Positions 1 through 10,041 of a stretch of 50,786 nucleotides of DNA are shown piece by piece. The position numbers were made by a program, and so were the translations under genes. The first letter of the stretch is position 1. Each line of letters begins with the position of its first letter. The notes beneath the pieces were generated by a model. It had not been told where the DNA came from and did not search any database. It saw nothing but the letters and a program-made list of their open reading frames with translations. Origin of the DNA: Chara braunii (Eukaryota > Streptophyta > Charophyceae > Charales > Characeae). The stretch lies in contig BFEA01000639.1 of NCBI GenBank assembly GCA_003427395.1, forward strand, positions 263,167 through 313,952, in the 5' to 3' direction.

Positions 1-57
1 CTATCTATCTATCTATCTATCTCTCTATCTCTCTATCTATCTATCTATGTATCTATG

Positions 58-90
<33 letters not shown>

Positions 91-91
91 C

Positions 92-142
<51 letters not shown>

Positions 143-145
143 CTC
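1..145. repeat. (CTAT)n microsatellite
   Basis: The window opens inside a tetranucleotide array of CTAT with occasional CTCT and TATG variants. It ends at the CTCTCG near position 145. The left end is cut by the window edge, so its full length is unknown. Confidence 0.97.
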
Positions 146-180
146 GTTTGTTGCGACATGGACGTGTGTGTGCGGACGTA

Positions 181-190
181 CTATATAAGG
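181..190 (+). promoter_or_regulatory. TATA-box-like element upstream of the protease ORF
   Basis: CTATATAAGG lies about 240 bp upstream of the ATG at 426 and matches a TATA box. A very similar GTATATAAGG occurs just after the gene near 1292. A core promoter here is an inference from the motif and its distance only. Confidence 0.35.
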
Positions 191-425
191 GTGGTCGATC
201 GATGTGAGGAATGAATAACTGCATTTGTGAATGACGTCCATACAAGTAAAATATTTGAGAAATAATGAAAACATGCCTTGCATACATCAGCTCTCACAAA
301 ACGTTTGGCCATGCACTCACAATACTTGCCCCGTCCGCCCGCGTGAATGTCCTCTTCCTCATCGTATGTGGTGTGCAGTACAAATGACAACAACATATAC
401 AAGATTGTGCAAAAAATGATGGACA

Positions 426-1214
426 ATGCATCTAGCAACTTCGTCTTTATCGGACAGGGACATGGAAGCACTAGCGCATATCATTCGCGAATACGGGAAT
501 AGGTATCCCGTTGTCAGCACACAAGATGCGCACAATAACGAAGTGTTGCAACTCACTCGCAACGATTTCCTTTTACTCGTCGTCGAACAACAGTGGTTAA
601 ACGACAACGTGATCAACTTTTATCTCAACCTCGTAGCATTCGACAACTGCTGTAGAATACAGCACGCAGAATGCGACGCGGATAATGAGATAGTCATTAG
701 AGAAGGAAACGATCGCATTCCCAGAGTATCAGTGCTGAGCTCGACTTTTTTCGTCAAATTTTTCGATAATGACATGAGATATAGAGGTCGAGAGGTAGAA
801 CGCTGGTACCAGGATGTAATTATAAGTGACATGAATTTGATTATTGCTCCTTTCCATATCGCACATCAGGACCACTGGACCTTGGTCGTGGCTGACTTGA
901 GGAGGAGGAAATTCGAATTCTACGACCCCCTCGACCCCGACAAGGAGTTCGCGTTAAAAGTAACCGGCGGGTTCGCAAAGTTTTTATTCGAAAGATCGAA
1001 ATCGCAAGGCAAAGAGGTGGACACGAGACCATTCAATCACATATGGAATGTAGAGGGCATTCCAAAGAAACATGACACGAACGAATGTGGGGTCTTTGTA
1101 CTCACATATGCGTCACTTTTGGCACGGGACCAACTTCCGCCTTTCTGTTTCACCGTAGATGACATACCCGCGATACGTTGTCGGATGGCATTGGACACAG
1201 TGGCTCGTGAGTAG
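426..1214 (+). CDS. Ulp1/SENP-like (C48) cysteine protease, 262 aa
   Basis: This single-exon ORF has the catalytic core of Ulp1/SENP proteases, which remove SUMO or related modifiers from proteins and also occur inside some large DNA transposons. The entry motif WLNDNVINFYLNL is at residues 57-69. The catalytic His is H150 in DHWTLVV, the Asp is D167 in FYDPL, and the nucleophile is C221 in NECGVF. The oxyanion-hole Gln normally lies six residues before the Cys, but here that residue is K215 (AAA where CAA or CAG would give Gln). The protein is little more than the ~200-residue protease domain, with no long N-terminal region. No transposase is adjacent, so it could be a host gene, a captured transposon gene or an early pseudogene. 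A TATA-like box lies upstream. The family call is strong; activity is uncertain because of the Lys. Confidence 0.8.
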   Translation: MHLATSSLSDRDMEALAHIIREYGNRYPVVSTQDAHNNEVLQLTRNDFLLLVVEQQWLNDNVINFYLNLVAFDNCCRIQHAECDADNEIVIREGNDRIPRVSVLSSTFFVKFFDNDMRYRGREVERWYQDVIISDMNLIIAPFHIAHQDHWTLVVADLRRRKFEFYDPLDPDKEFALKVTGGFAKFLFERSKSQGKEVDTRPFNHIWNVEGIPKKHDTNECGVFVLTYASLLARDQLPPFCFTVDDIPAIRCRMALDTVARE

Positions 1215-1347
1215 TGTGTGCATGATATTATGTAGTATGATTGCGAAGGGAGCGGACATGGTTGGCACGAGGTGGCGCTTGACAAAAAACAATGTATATA
1301 AGGTGTTAATTATTCCTCGGTGCATTGTGTCACTTGCCCCTTGCATG

Positions 1348-1468
1348 GTACCTTACACCTTACACCTTACCCCATACACCTTACACCTTACACCTCACCC
1401 CTTACACCTTACCCCTTACACCTTACCCCTTACACCTTGCCCTTTATACCTTACCCCTTACCCCTCAC
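1348..1468. repeat. 7-bp minisatellite (CCTTACA / CCTTACC)
   Basis: About 17 imperfect heptamers alternate between CCTTACA and CCTTACC. The array resembles a telomere repeat in period, but the canonical plant unit is CCCTAAA. It begins about 130 bp after the protease ORF stop. Confidence 0.9.
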
Positions 1469-1690
1469 ACCAAAACGCATATTTGTAATGGTTTTTGCAC
1501 TTCAATCATCTCAAAAATGACAATTTCAATTTCGTTCAAAAAATATAAAATGTCCGTTTTGACGAAATCGCTGTTATATTGAGAAAATTATGCAGAAAAC
1601 TTTGAGCTACCGGGCTATTTTCTGGCTTCGGCTAAGAATGATAGCTATGGAATCTACACAAAAACATTGAATTTCTTTAACCCCAACCAT
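1469..1690. other. Non-coding AT-rich spacer
   Basis: I see no ORF, RNA gene or repeat structure here. Confidence 0.5.
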
Positions 1691-2075
1691 TGATCCAAGG
1701 AGCATTCAGACCGAAAGCCACCTGGCTTAGAGCCTCTCAGCAGCCCAACCCTACCTACCCCACCCCTATACATCTATACCGAATCTCTACCAGGCCTCAC
1801 GCCCCAACTGCTAGGTTACAGGGTGGCACGACCCACCCTGGAAGACCCCCACCTGCTAGGCTATAGGGCAAAACGACCCGCCTCAGATCCGGCCAGCGTC
1901 GACTAGGTACCAACTAACCTACAGACACTAGAGTGTTTTCCACCCTCGGCAACTCCTTAGATCTCTCTACCAGGTTTCATGCCCTCGTACAGCTCGAGTT
2001 ACAGGGCAGCGCGACCAAGTCCCAGCACCGACCAGCATCGTTCTGGCCTTATCTATTCACAAACCACCCGGACCC
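1690..2075 (+). repeat. Two decayed copies of a dispersed repeat shared with 36.5 and 48.0 kb
   Basis: Phrases such as GATCTCTCTACCAGG, TTACAGGGCA and CCAGCATCGTTCTGGC recur here and at 36540-36598, 47498-47550 and 47940-48080. Two partial units are visible, at about 1735-1900 and 1935-2060. The overlapping ORF on the plus strand (1933-2409) looks fortuitous, because the same DNA recurs as non-coding repeat elsewhere. Confidence 0.6.
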
Positions 2076-2549
2076 AGGACTTCAGCAGATACCAGATAAA
2101 CCACCAATCAGCATCACAGTTGTGGTTGCTATCATCCAGCTCCTTCAGGCGCTGGTTGCAGGTATCCCACAGAACAACCCTCTCAACCCTACTCGGACTA
2201 CTCCGGCAAGTCTTACCGCGATGAAGCCACCGTCTTCACCGCTGCTATACCCTATTTCCACCCTACAGGCTAGCCCCTTCGCCACAAAGCGAGTTATCTC
2301 CCACCATCGCAACCACCACAACCCCCGGCCACTAACTCCAAACTTTGAAGAATTTTTGGATTGGAAATTCAAGACATCGGCAATTCGCAAAAATCAGATG
2401 CAGCACTAACTTCCACGTCGTGACTTTCTTCCTGATATGAGTTTCAACTGCATCCATAACTCAGGCGGTGACCAGATTGCAGTTTTCAGGTTTTGAATGC
2501 ATTTTGAGACCCAAATCTTGACTCCGCATGTAGTTCTCCTTTCTACGCC

Positions 2550-2870
2550 CGAATCATTGATTTTAGTACCATTTTACTAGGAGGAGAGGAGCTCGGATCT
2601 GCAGAGCAGTCTCTCCCTTTGTGTTTCTATTGAATTCAAACTAGACATAGAGACTTACCATATATTTTCGTCATGTCTAGTTTCGTAATGAGTTTCTCTT
2701 CCCCCATCCAGAAGTGATGCGCACGAATGTTGATTTTAACAGGGGGAGGGGATCTCAGGTCCGGAGAACAATCTTGCCCTTCATGTTCGTAATAAAATCC
2801 AGGCAGATATCAGAACTTCCCAAACATTTTTGTACCCTATTATTTGTTGCAAATGAGTTACCCTCACAAA
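2550..2870. repeat. ~150-bp divergent tandem duplication
   Basis: Two diverged copies run one after the other. Shared landmarks are GATTTTA, a GGAGGGGA/GAGGAGAGG motif, ATCT...GGTCCGGAG-like text, ATATTTTCGT/ACATTTTTGT and AATGAGTT. No coding capacity is evident. Confidence 0.45.
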
Positions 2871-3896
2871 ATTCAAAACCAATCAGGCACAAGTCTTCTT
2901 TTTTTTTTGATAAAAAGAAGTGCCGACGCGTGAGGTTTTGACTTTTAAAAGGCACAAGCAGCTATGTCGCGGTGCGAGTTCCAAATGCGCCAAAACATCA
3001 TAAAATAACCGTCTGCACACCATGCTCCCCCCCGTGCAAAAAACCTGACCCGCCTGTTTGAAAATTCAGGCCGTGTTATTATCGCCTTTTTGAACTCAGC
3101 GCGTGAGTGACCCGCCGGTAAATGTTTTTCTTGGTCATTCAGAACAATGGTTGCCAACCAGACGACGTCTAGATTCCGATCCAGACAGTCCAGTGTTCGG
3201 GTCCGATGTCCTGTTTAGAGGGTCCGGTTGGACCCTCGTTTCAAGAAATTCGAAAAAAAAATTATGTCCCCAGGCCATTTTTTTATGGTCTGTGGTACCC
3301 CAGATAATCGTTGCTGTAGTTTTTTGTCGACCAACCGGACCGTCTTTGAAGGGTCCTCTATTGGAGAGCTTCGGAGGGCAGTAGCAGCCACAGGATCCTG
3401 ATGTTGGTTTCAAGCGGGCGGGAGGACCCCATTTTTGAATGAAGCGCCTCATGCAGCAGCCAACCAACTATGTTATCAAATCGTAGTAGGAGAAGGCCAA
3501 GAAAGTACCTCCATCTCACCTAATTAACGTAAAAATATCAATGGACACATTAGGGACAACTGACGGTGGTATGCCCCATTGGTGAAGGTCAACGTGGGGA
3601 TTTCTGCCCAGATTCAGTTGGAAGTCGTAGAATGTTGCTGCACGTTATTTTTCGGTTCCCACGCTCCGAGGAAGGCAACCACCATGGGTCGGAATTTGAC
3701 CTCTACAACAAACAACTTAGACTTTTATAAAAAGAAGAAACATGAATGAAAAAAAAAAAGAATTTTGCTGCACGTTAAAGAAACATACAAGTTGAATAGA
3801 TCTTCAATCCAACTGAAGACTAGGCTTCATCACCTATATGAGGTGCCAAATAGAATGACTTAAGTTATAAATAGTATCCCTCAGAAGTGGAAGGAT
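2871..3896. other. About 1 kb without a recognisable gene
   Basis: Small ORFs exist on both strands but none shows a recognisable domain. The stretch 3180-3360 carries several GGACCNNC-type short direct and inverted repeats. I see no RNA gene. Confidence 0.4.
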
Positions 3897-4325
3897 GTGC
3901 TATGTAATCCGGTCCCAGCATACGAAGATAGTTGGATCTGGAGCAAAAGAACGGAGGGTGTCGTGAAAATCTGGAAAGTCCAAGGGTGTCACCGCGATAG
4001 CGAAATGGTGGTGAGGGTTGGGTATCTCGAACAAAGAAGTCAGGGAGTTATCGTCTCTATTGACCATTCGGAGGAGGAAGTCATAGTTTTGGGACGGATG
4101 AACATGTTCTTCAATCCGTATCTGAGTCCGATGCAGAGAAGGGCAGAGAGACGTGTGGTCCTGCTAGTGCCCTTCAGTGGCCCCACTATGTCTCCACGCC
4201 AAGGACGCGAGAACTGGTTTCCAGCGGTGGGAGAGTGTTACATCATAGATGCCCTTCATAACTTGAGTAAAGAAGATCGACATCAACAGCGTCATTCAAT
4301 GCCCTTCAGCAACCTACTCAGTTAA
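3897..4325 (+). CDS. Unrecognised ORF, 142 aa, low support
   Basis: This is an open frame of 142 residues. It has a fairly normal amino-acid mix with hydrophobic patches (VVLLVPF), and TTATAAATAG lies about 30 bp upstream. I recognise no domain and no motif. It ends about 90 bp before a SINE-like insertion at 4418. Its position among repeats makes a transposon remnant as likely as a real gene. Only the length and composition support it. Confidence 0.25.
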   Translation: MLCNPVPAYEDSWIWSKRTEGVVKIWKVQGCHRDSEMVVRVGYLEQRSQGVIVSIDHSEEEVIVLGRMNMFFNPYLSPMQRRAERRVVLLVPFSGPTMSPRQGRENWFPAVGECYIIDALHNLSKEDRHQQRHSMPFSNLLS

Positions 4326-4417
4326 TCCTCTGGAATCCAGAGTAATCAATGCCGGCAAGTTTTTCTCATATACTTTCTTTGCAAAGTTCTCTGTTTTTTC
4401 TGATTCCTTCTGTACAA

Positions 4418-4551
4418 GGGACGCTGGACCCGTTTTCCAGCAGGTGATGCTCCCCACCAATAGATGAAGTCTCTCCCCAGGTGATAGCGGTGTCTGCTCT
4501 TATCAGCACCGCTAATACTAGAGGGAGTGTTTAAAAAAAAAAAAAAAAAAA
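4418..4551 (+). mobile_element. Two-hairpin SINE-like copy with poly(A)
   Basis: The core begins GGGACGCTGGACCCG and reads GCTGGA-loop-TCCAGC (hairpin 1), then GCTCCCCACCAATAGATG (hairpin 2, decayed 3' arm). A further hairpin follows: TAGCGGTG, then a loop containing TGCTCTTATCA, then CACCGCTA. The copy ends in a 19-base A tract at 4533-4551. Orientation is set by the poly(A). Confidence 0.65.
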
Positions 4552-5044
4552 GTTTTGGATCCCACAATGACTTCCATCGTCATCAAATCAAAGAAGAACG
4601 GCAAGGAACAACCAAAGTTCCTTTGCACAGTGGGGATCTTACCGGCACATAACCTAAAGACTCTCCCTCTCGACTGGGGCTAGCAGTTGTTAGAGCCAAC
4701 TAGGTCAGTTCCTCTCCTAGAATACAAGCCGAAAGTGGGGTACCGAGCCCAGGTAAAAACTTGGTTGGTCCCCTTTGAGGTCAAGAATAAATGGACAATG
4801 GAAGGTAAGGAAAGAGGGTGGCCTCTGAGCAATATTTCCTCTATTTTACTGAAAAAGTTGTGTAGAAGCTTATGCAAATTTTCATCTGCAATATTTAGTA
4901 GCTCAACGTAAGGATGCTCAAGTCATCAGCACAAGGGATCGTTTTGGAGCCTTGGGGCTTGTTAGACACTCCTCGGGCGCGTAAAGTCCCCGATGAGTTG
5001 TTTGTTCCACCTATCCTCGATAGAAGGTTGACAATAGTCGTATT
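4552..5044. other. Spacer without recognisable gene
   Basis: Short ORFs on both strands show no domain. Near 4960 the phrase GTTAGACACTCCTCGGGCG recurs in complement near 5800-5825. Confidence 0.35.
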
Positions 5045-5425
5045 TTTCATCACCACTTCAAGTCACCCTTCACCACTTCAAGATCCAGCCTGCCTAAACA
5101 GGTGGTTTTCAAGGTTTTCATACTTTTCACCACTTCAGGATGCAGCATGCCTAAAAAGGTGGTTTTCAGGGTCTTCGGACCTTTCCCCACTTCAGGACAC
5201 CCTTCACCACTTTAGGATGCAGCCTGCTGAAACAGGTGGTTTTCAGGGTCTTCGGACCTTTCACCACTTCATGATCATTCAAGATTTTCAGACTGCCCAG
5301 AACTCCCACTTCACCACTTCAGGATGCAGCCTGCCTAAACAAGTGGTTTTTAGGTCTTTAGGCCTTAAAGGACCATTCGGGATTTTGAGACTGCCCAAAA
5401 CTCTCACTTCAGAATTTTCAGCTAC
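5045..5425. repeat. ~60-80-bp minisatellite
   Basis: About five imperfect units repeat the text CACTTCAGGATGCAGCCTG, CCTAAACAGGTGG, TTTTCAGGGTCTTCGGACC and TTTCACC. Unit length varies because of internal deletions. Translation across it gives a repetitive peptide that is a by-product. Confidence 0.85.
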
Positions 5426-5527
5426 CCGTTAACCGCTTGTGCTATCCTCGGGGATGCAGTCGGAAAAAAAAAAATGAGAACACTCTGAAGGAAATTCCTT
5501 GGGCTCCGAGGATTCCCCAGCCATTTC

Positions 5528-5573
5528 TTCCTTTTGCCCAAGGGACCTCACGAGGTCCTTTGGGCAAAAGGAA
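5528..5573. repeat. Near-perfect 21-bp-arm hairpin
   Basis: The left arm (5528-5548) begins TTCCTTTTGCCCAAGG. The right arm (5553-5573) is its reverse complement except for one G-T position. The loop is CACG. Related GAGGAC/GTCCTC text surrounds it at 5700-5740. Confidence 0.85.
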
Positions 5574-6130
5574 TCCGCGTTTCACGGAGAGGAGCGGGCA
5601 CATGGGTAGAGAGACGTTACAACCGAGAATCTGGATCGTGGCGGCACCCTATTGGCTGAAGGCCTCAAGCATATTTGATTTTTTTTTTTTTTTTCTGACA
5701 TCGCTCGAAGGAAATGTCCTCGGGCGACGTCCCCGAGGACAGGTGGAACGAAGGGCCCAAATTTCTTTTTGAACCAAAATAATTTTTCCTTTTGCCCGAG
5801 GATTTCAATAGGAGTGTCTAACGAGCACCCTTGGCTGATGGGCCCAAGGCCTCCATGAGGCCCCAAAGTCTCCATGAGACCCCAAGGTCTCTGAGAGATG
5901 CCAATATGATTCTTTTATGGCACCTAATTCGAGGTCCCCTGTGAAGGTTCTCAGAAATCTTCAAACATATAAAGTCCTGTGAATTGGTTGAATCTTATAG
6001 TCTCCCAAACTTTTATGAGACTTTTCGGACTTGTTATGTCACATTTTTCAGGGTGTCATATAGGTGAAGAGATCCTTTCGAGTCCTTCATTGGAAGATTG
6101 AAACAAGTAAAGACATTTTGGTGATAGCAA
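5574..6130. other. Spacer with diffuse repeats
   Basis: Phrases such as CCTCGGGCGACGTCCCCGAGG (inverted, about 5718-5738) and CTCCATGAGGCCCCAAAG / CTCCATGAGACCCCAAGG (tandem, 5852-5887) are visible. No gene is evident. Confidence 0.4.
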
Positions 6131-6278
6131 GGGACGTTGGACCCGGTTTCCAACAGGTGTTGCTCCCCACCAATAGAATGGAGTCATCGAAAATCGCAGG
6201 CCCCAACTGTACAGCCTCTCATACAGCCTGTGCAGTAGTCGCCTGTTCCTGATGTTCAGCCAAAAAAAAAAAAAAAAA
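6131..6278 (+). mobile_element. Two-hairpin SINE-like copy with compensated stem
   Basis: Hairpin 1 is GTTGGA...TCCAAC, a C-to-T change matched by a G-to-A change in the opposite arm relative to other copies. Hairpin 2 text GCTCCCCACCAATAGAATGGAG follows. An 80-bp tail region leads to an A17 tract at 6262-6278. Confidence 0.7.
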
Positions 6279-6522
6279 GTGGGAAACAATCTATGAAGTC
6301 CTCACGCAGTCTACACAGAACTAGGAACAGTCTACACAGCCCAGACAGAACACACAAGCAGGTAAGAAATATAATAAAAAGCATGTACATTAAAATCTAC
6401 CACAATGCCATGAGGCAGCAAACAGCCCATACAGTCTACACACATGCAAGAAATGGCTACACAGGCCACACTACTCGGCAAGTGATTGCACAGCTCTTGT
6501 GCAACAACATTGAGGTTTTACG

Positions 6523-6624
6523 GGGACGCTGGACCCTGTTTCCGGCGGTTCAACAACATTGCTGTTTTACAGGGAAACTGGACCCCATTTCCAGCAGGTG
6601 CTGCTCCCCACCAATAGATGGAGC
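6523..6624 (+). mobile_element. Two nested or adjacent two-hairpin SINE-like copies
   Basis: A truncated copy (6523-6556, GGGACGCTGGACCCTG...TCCGGC) is followed by a fuller copy (6571-6624). The fuller copy has CTGGA...TCCAG and the perfect GCTCC...GGAGC hairpin 2. The tail includes GGGGTTGCTCTTATCACCCC at about 6643-6662, which echoes the loop seen at 4490. It runs into a MITE at 6663. Confidence 0.6.
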
Positions 6625-6662
6625 ACAGGGACCTGCTTAAGGGGGTTGCTCTTATCACCCCG

Positions 6663-6824
6663 TTAAACCACCTGGTCCAGTCCATCCAGCTATGGGCCAC
6701 GGCGGGCCCTTTTCGGAGGCCGCCCGCCGCCAATTGGATTTATCTACGGTGCTGGGCCTCTGAAATTTTCGTAGGAGACAAGTTTTCTTTTCAGCAAGGC
6801 TGGGGCCGCGTACTGTCCGTTTAA
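6663..6824. mobile_element. MITE of the CCGCCAGTAC family, TTAA-flanked
   Basis: A ~160-bp non-coding element runs from TTAAACCACC to GTACTGTCCGTTTAA. It shares internal text with 8966-9122 (GGAGGCCGC, CCGCCAATT, TTTATCTA, TTTTCTTTTCAGCAAGGCTGGGG). Ends are decayed relative to the 8966 copy. TTAA on both sides suggests a TTAA target duplication. Confidence 0.65.
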
Positions 6825-7068
6825 GCAGAGCCCCTGGTCTTGAAGTTTCTTTTTTTTTTTTTCATACGGAAAAAGACAAAGGAAGCAGGGGGACAAATAA
6901 AAGAAAGGGAAAAATAGGGCGCTGTCATGGTTTCCAGTTTGAAAATGTGTTGCAGTCACAATTTCGGGAATGTTCTGTCAAACGGAGGAAAATTGTGAAT
7001 GAATTATTAGGCGTTGCTAGCGGTGTTCTCTCATACCAGCACACCTTAGCAAACCTGGCGGTGTTTTC

Positions 7069-7242
7069 TTAAAGCACCAGTACACCACATATCGGCCCGC
7101 GGCTGTCAGCATNAAACCCGCACCACTTCGGAGGCCGCCAATTTTTTTTTTCAACGGCGGGCCTGGCCACACGGCGCCTCCGAGTTTTGCTCGTGGCAAC
7201 AAAAACTTTCCGCAAGGCTGGGGCCGTGTACTAGCCGTTGAA
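7069..7242. mobile_element. Decayed MITE of the CCGCCAGTAC family
   Basis: The element starts at TTAAAGCACCAGTACACC and ends near GTGTACTAGCCGTTG. It shares CACATATCGGCC with the 8792 copy and CGCAAGGCTGGGGCC with the 6663 copy. One N is present at 7113. Confidence 0.55.
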
Positions 7243-8037
7243 AACAAAAAAAAAACAAAAACAAAAAAAAACGTTGAGTGGGGATGTGTTGTGTTGGAGG
7301 GATGCCTGAACTGGATTCCAAACTGAAATCGTGACTGCACCCTAGTTACCCCCCCCAAAAAAAACCAAAAAAAAAAGGAAAAAAACCAAGCAGCAGGGCG
7401 GTGTCTAGTGGTGGGAATCGGCTACTGAATGACGTAGTCTCGGCCTTTGGGGGTGAGGGGCTGGGTGGGATGATAGAATGATTCTGAGGAGTGTAGGCGG
7501 AGTTATTAGTGGTGAGGATCGGTCACTGAACAGTGGAACTTGGCCTTTTGTTACTCTTTGTTGTTATCTTTCACAATCGGCTCTTCGCCTGCATGAGACC
7601 CCACCCACCCACCCACCCTCCCACCCTTCCTCAGTTCTTCGTGGTGCAACCCCACTCCCTCAGGCCTGTCTCAGTGTCTACCACTCAGGACATCACCCCT
7701 ATACCCTTTCCTTGGTCAGATGACCTGACCAGACAGTGGTGGCAGGATGTCTCATTCATCCCTGGATGAAGCATATGTTCGGGTGAACCCTCTCCTACAT
7801 GTCCTTTTGATGCTAGGTGTGAACATTCGCTCTAAAGAGCCCGTGAGTAGAAGCCCTGAAATTTCTGTACCCTGGTCCCTCTCTATATCTGAATGTACCC
7901 ACACAGCGCTGAACCACAAATGCACAGCACCTGTGACCACATCTGTGGAGGATAAGCATAGCCCCCTTTATTCCTAGGCCTGCCCGGTGGCACCGATTCA
8001 AGCCCATACCGCGAGAGCTCTACTAGTACCGTCTTCA
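7243..8037. other. Spacer without recognisable gene
   Basis: The left part is A-rich (7245-7390). Two ~60-bp related stretches around 7405-7440 and 7500-7530 share GTGGTGAGGATCGG/GTGGTGGGAATCGG. The short ORFs have no domains. Confidence 0.35.
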
Positions 8038-8135
8038 CACGACTTGAATGCCCGGCCACTATCATTACATCTACTAGACTGAAAGCTGCCCCATATACAG
8101 CTATAATGACCAGGCATTCTATTTGGGTGAAGAAG
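8038..8135. mobile_element. Decayed copy of the 9785 foldback element
   Basis: It contains CTAGACTGAAAGCTGCC and ATACAGCTATAATGACC followed by GGGTGAAGAAGGTAG. These match the loop and right arm of the palindrome at 9785-9895. The left arm has diverged (GGCCACTATCATTACA). Confidence 0.65.
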
Positions 8136-8791
8136 GTAGGAAAGCTACTGCGTGGGGGAAGGGATCTGGAAAAAAATCCGGAAGCAATCTGTCATCATTG
8201 GGAAATTGGGATCCAGATAGGTCCAGACTTTGAAAACCAGGTAGACTCTCACTGCAGCTTGGCCACATTGCGCTGTCCCACTGCACCTTTTCAAGTCATC
8301 TCTGGTCTGTGTTTGTTTCGTCATCTGTAAAGTTTCTTTCTTGTAGTTTTTACTAAGGGAGGGCGGGGGAGGGAGAGAGTCAGAATGGGGTCTGCAGCTG
8401 TCTTCTTCTCTCCTTCTGTCCTCCTGTCTTTTCCTCCCACCTTCTTTCTTCCTTTCCTTGGGCCTCACTGCTTCTCCTTTTTTTTCACTCCACTATAATT
8501 CACAACATGTACAGAAGACAAAAATTATGGTGGTCTTTCTTTCACAGTCCCAGTGGAATATTCATTCTCATTTTGGACATTTGGTGAGCAGTGAAGTGAG
8601 GCCCCTTCTCCTTTGAATACCTTGCTCCTTTTTGGAGCTATGACAAATTGGCAATTATCATGATTATCATAGTGATCCTGATTTCTGTCTGAGGTCTGGA
8701 TTTCAGAATGGTTGACGTAGCGCTTGAAATTTCCACCTTGAAGTTTCATATGATAGATCCACGTGTGGGGTCCCATCTGCAGGGATTAAAG
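8136..8791. other. Spacer without recognisable gene
   Basis: A pyrimidine-rich tract (8395-8490) gives a basic repetitive minus-strand ORF that I read as a low-complexity artefact. Nothing else is recognisable. Confidence 0.35.
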
Positions 8792-8970
8792 TTTAACCGC
8801 CAGTACCTTTCCCACATATCGGCCGGGGGCAGAAAAAAAGGCCCGAAGTGGAAAACAGGGCGCCGATGAAATTTCTCAACGGCGGCCCAATCCGGCTTGG
8901 TCTCGGAAAAAAGTACCGGCGCGTATTTGATTTTTTCAAGGGGGGGGGGGGGAAGGTACTGGTGGTTTAA
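8792..8970. mobile_element. MITE A with CCGCCAGTACC ends
   Basis: The left end is TTTAACCGCCAGTACC (8792-8807) and the right end is GGTACTGGTGGTTTAA (8955-8970), terminal inverted repeats with one internal mismatch. There is no coding capacity. The interior is GC-rich with a G12-14 run near 8940. Confidence 0.8.
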
Positions 8971-9122
8971 ACCGCCAGTACATCCAGCTATCGGCCGGGG
9001 GCCCTTTATGGAGGCCGCACGCCGCCAATTCAATTTATCTATGGCGCCGGGCCTCCAAAATTTTCATAGGCGATGAGTTTTCTTTTCAGCAAGGCTGGGG
9101 GGCAGTGTACTGGCGGCTTAAG
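8966..9122. mobile_element. MITE B with CCGCCAGTACA ends
   Basis: The left end is TTTAAACCGCCAGTACA and the right end is TGTACTGGCGGCTTAA. It abuts MITE A and shares the TTTAA between them, as if both used a TTAA target. It is the best-preserved copy of the family in the window. Confidence 0.85.
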
Positions 9123-9256
9123 CACTTCTGACTGTTGATATGCAAAGTGTGTGGCGATGATTCTAGAGGCAGGGTTTCATCTGCTGGGATGAAGCGTTTG
9201 GGACCACTGATCTGCAAAATTTGTGGTGATGCTTTAAGGGGCAGGGTTCCCTCTCC

Positions 9257-9376
9257 AGGGCCCAAGTCCCGCTAGCAGCGTTGAGTTTTGCCGCCGCCTG
9301 ACTCGGAATCAGCACGTGTTTGTGGAGATCTGCGTTGAGGAAACTCAATTCTGCTTGCTAGTGGGACTTGGCCCCA
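9257..9376. mobile_element. Foldback element with AAGTCCCRCTAGCA arms
   Basis: The left arm (9257-9288) contains GGGCCCAAGTCCCGCTAGCA and ends TTGAGTTT. The right arm (9341-9376) starts AAACTCAATT and ends GTGGGACTTGGCCCC, its reverse complement with a few mismatches. The same arm text recurs in tandem at 33340-33600. Confidence 0.75.
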
Positions 9377-9784
9377 TGGATGAAGTGCTTCTGACCCTTG
9401 ATCTGCCAAAACCGATAGTGATGGTGCCTATCACTGCCGTTCGGTCCCAAGTTGCCTGCCCATTGGGAGGGCAATGGTCCTGAGTGCTGGTCACACTGAG
9501 GTAGGATAGTAGGATAGGGGGTGCGCTAGGAGTATTGACGTGATGATCCTGGGATGGGAGGTGGTCTCATATTCCAGGACACCCACGGCTCACAGCTCCA
9601 GGTAATCACTGTGCACTCTGAGTCAGTGACTTAAGGTTTCCTCTACAACACCCTGGGCTTAAAAAAAAAAAAAAAAAGAAGATAGTGATAGGTCCAAGAG
9701 CAGTTTTCCTTCTGTAGGGACTCAGCATTTCTTGACCGTTGAATCACGCGTTGATCTACGAAATGAAGGGCAAGGAATGAGTCC
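9377..9784. other. Spacer with an A-tract
   Basis: No gene is visible. CACCCTGGGCTTA followed by A17 at about 9661-9677 resembles CACCCTGGACTTA plus a long A-tract at about 10343. That suggests tails of another poly(A) retroposon family. Confidence 0.4.
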
Positions 9785-9895
9785 CTACCTTCTTCCCCCG
9801 AATACAAGGTACGGTCATTATAGCTGTATCTAGACTGAAAGGTGCCTCAAATACAGCTATAATGACCGTACGTTGTATTCGGGGGAAGAAGGTAG
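9785..9895. mobile_element. Foldback MITE, ~45-bp arms
   Basis: The left arm (9785-9829) runs from CTACCTTCTTCCCCCG to TATAGCTGTAT. The right arm (9851-9895) is its reverse complement with one mismatch (CAAGGT versus ACGTTG). The loop is ~21 bp and contains CTAGACTGAAAGGTGCC. A transcript would fold into a long hairpin. Confidence 0.9.
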
Positions 9896-10041
9896 GAGCA
9901 CATAGTTCGGCTAAGAAGCAGCTACCTTTGGTCCTTTGGTATGGCCCCACTTACACCGGTACTGCCAGTGGGCTTCCAGCCAAGAGATTGAGGAGATCGA
10001 AGGTCAGGTGCTGCTCCGCACCAATAGACTGGAGCACCTAC

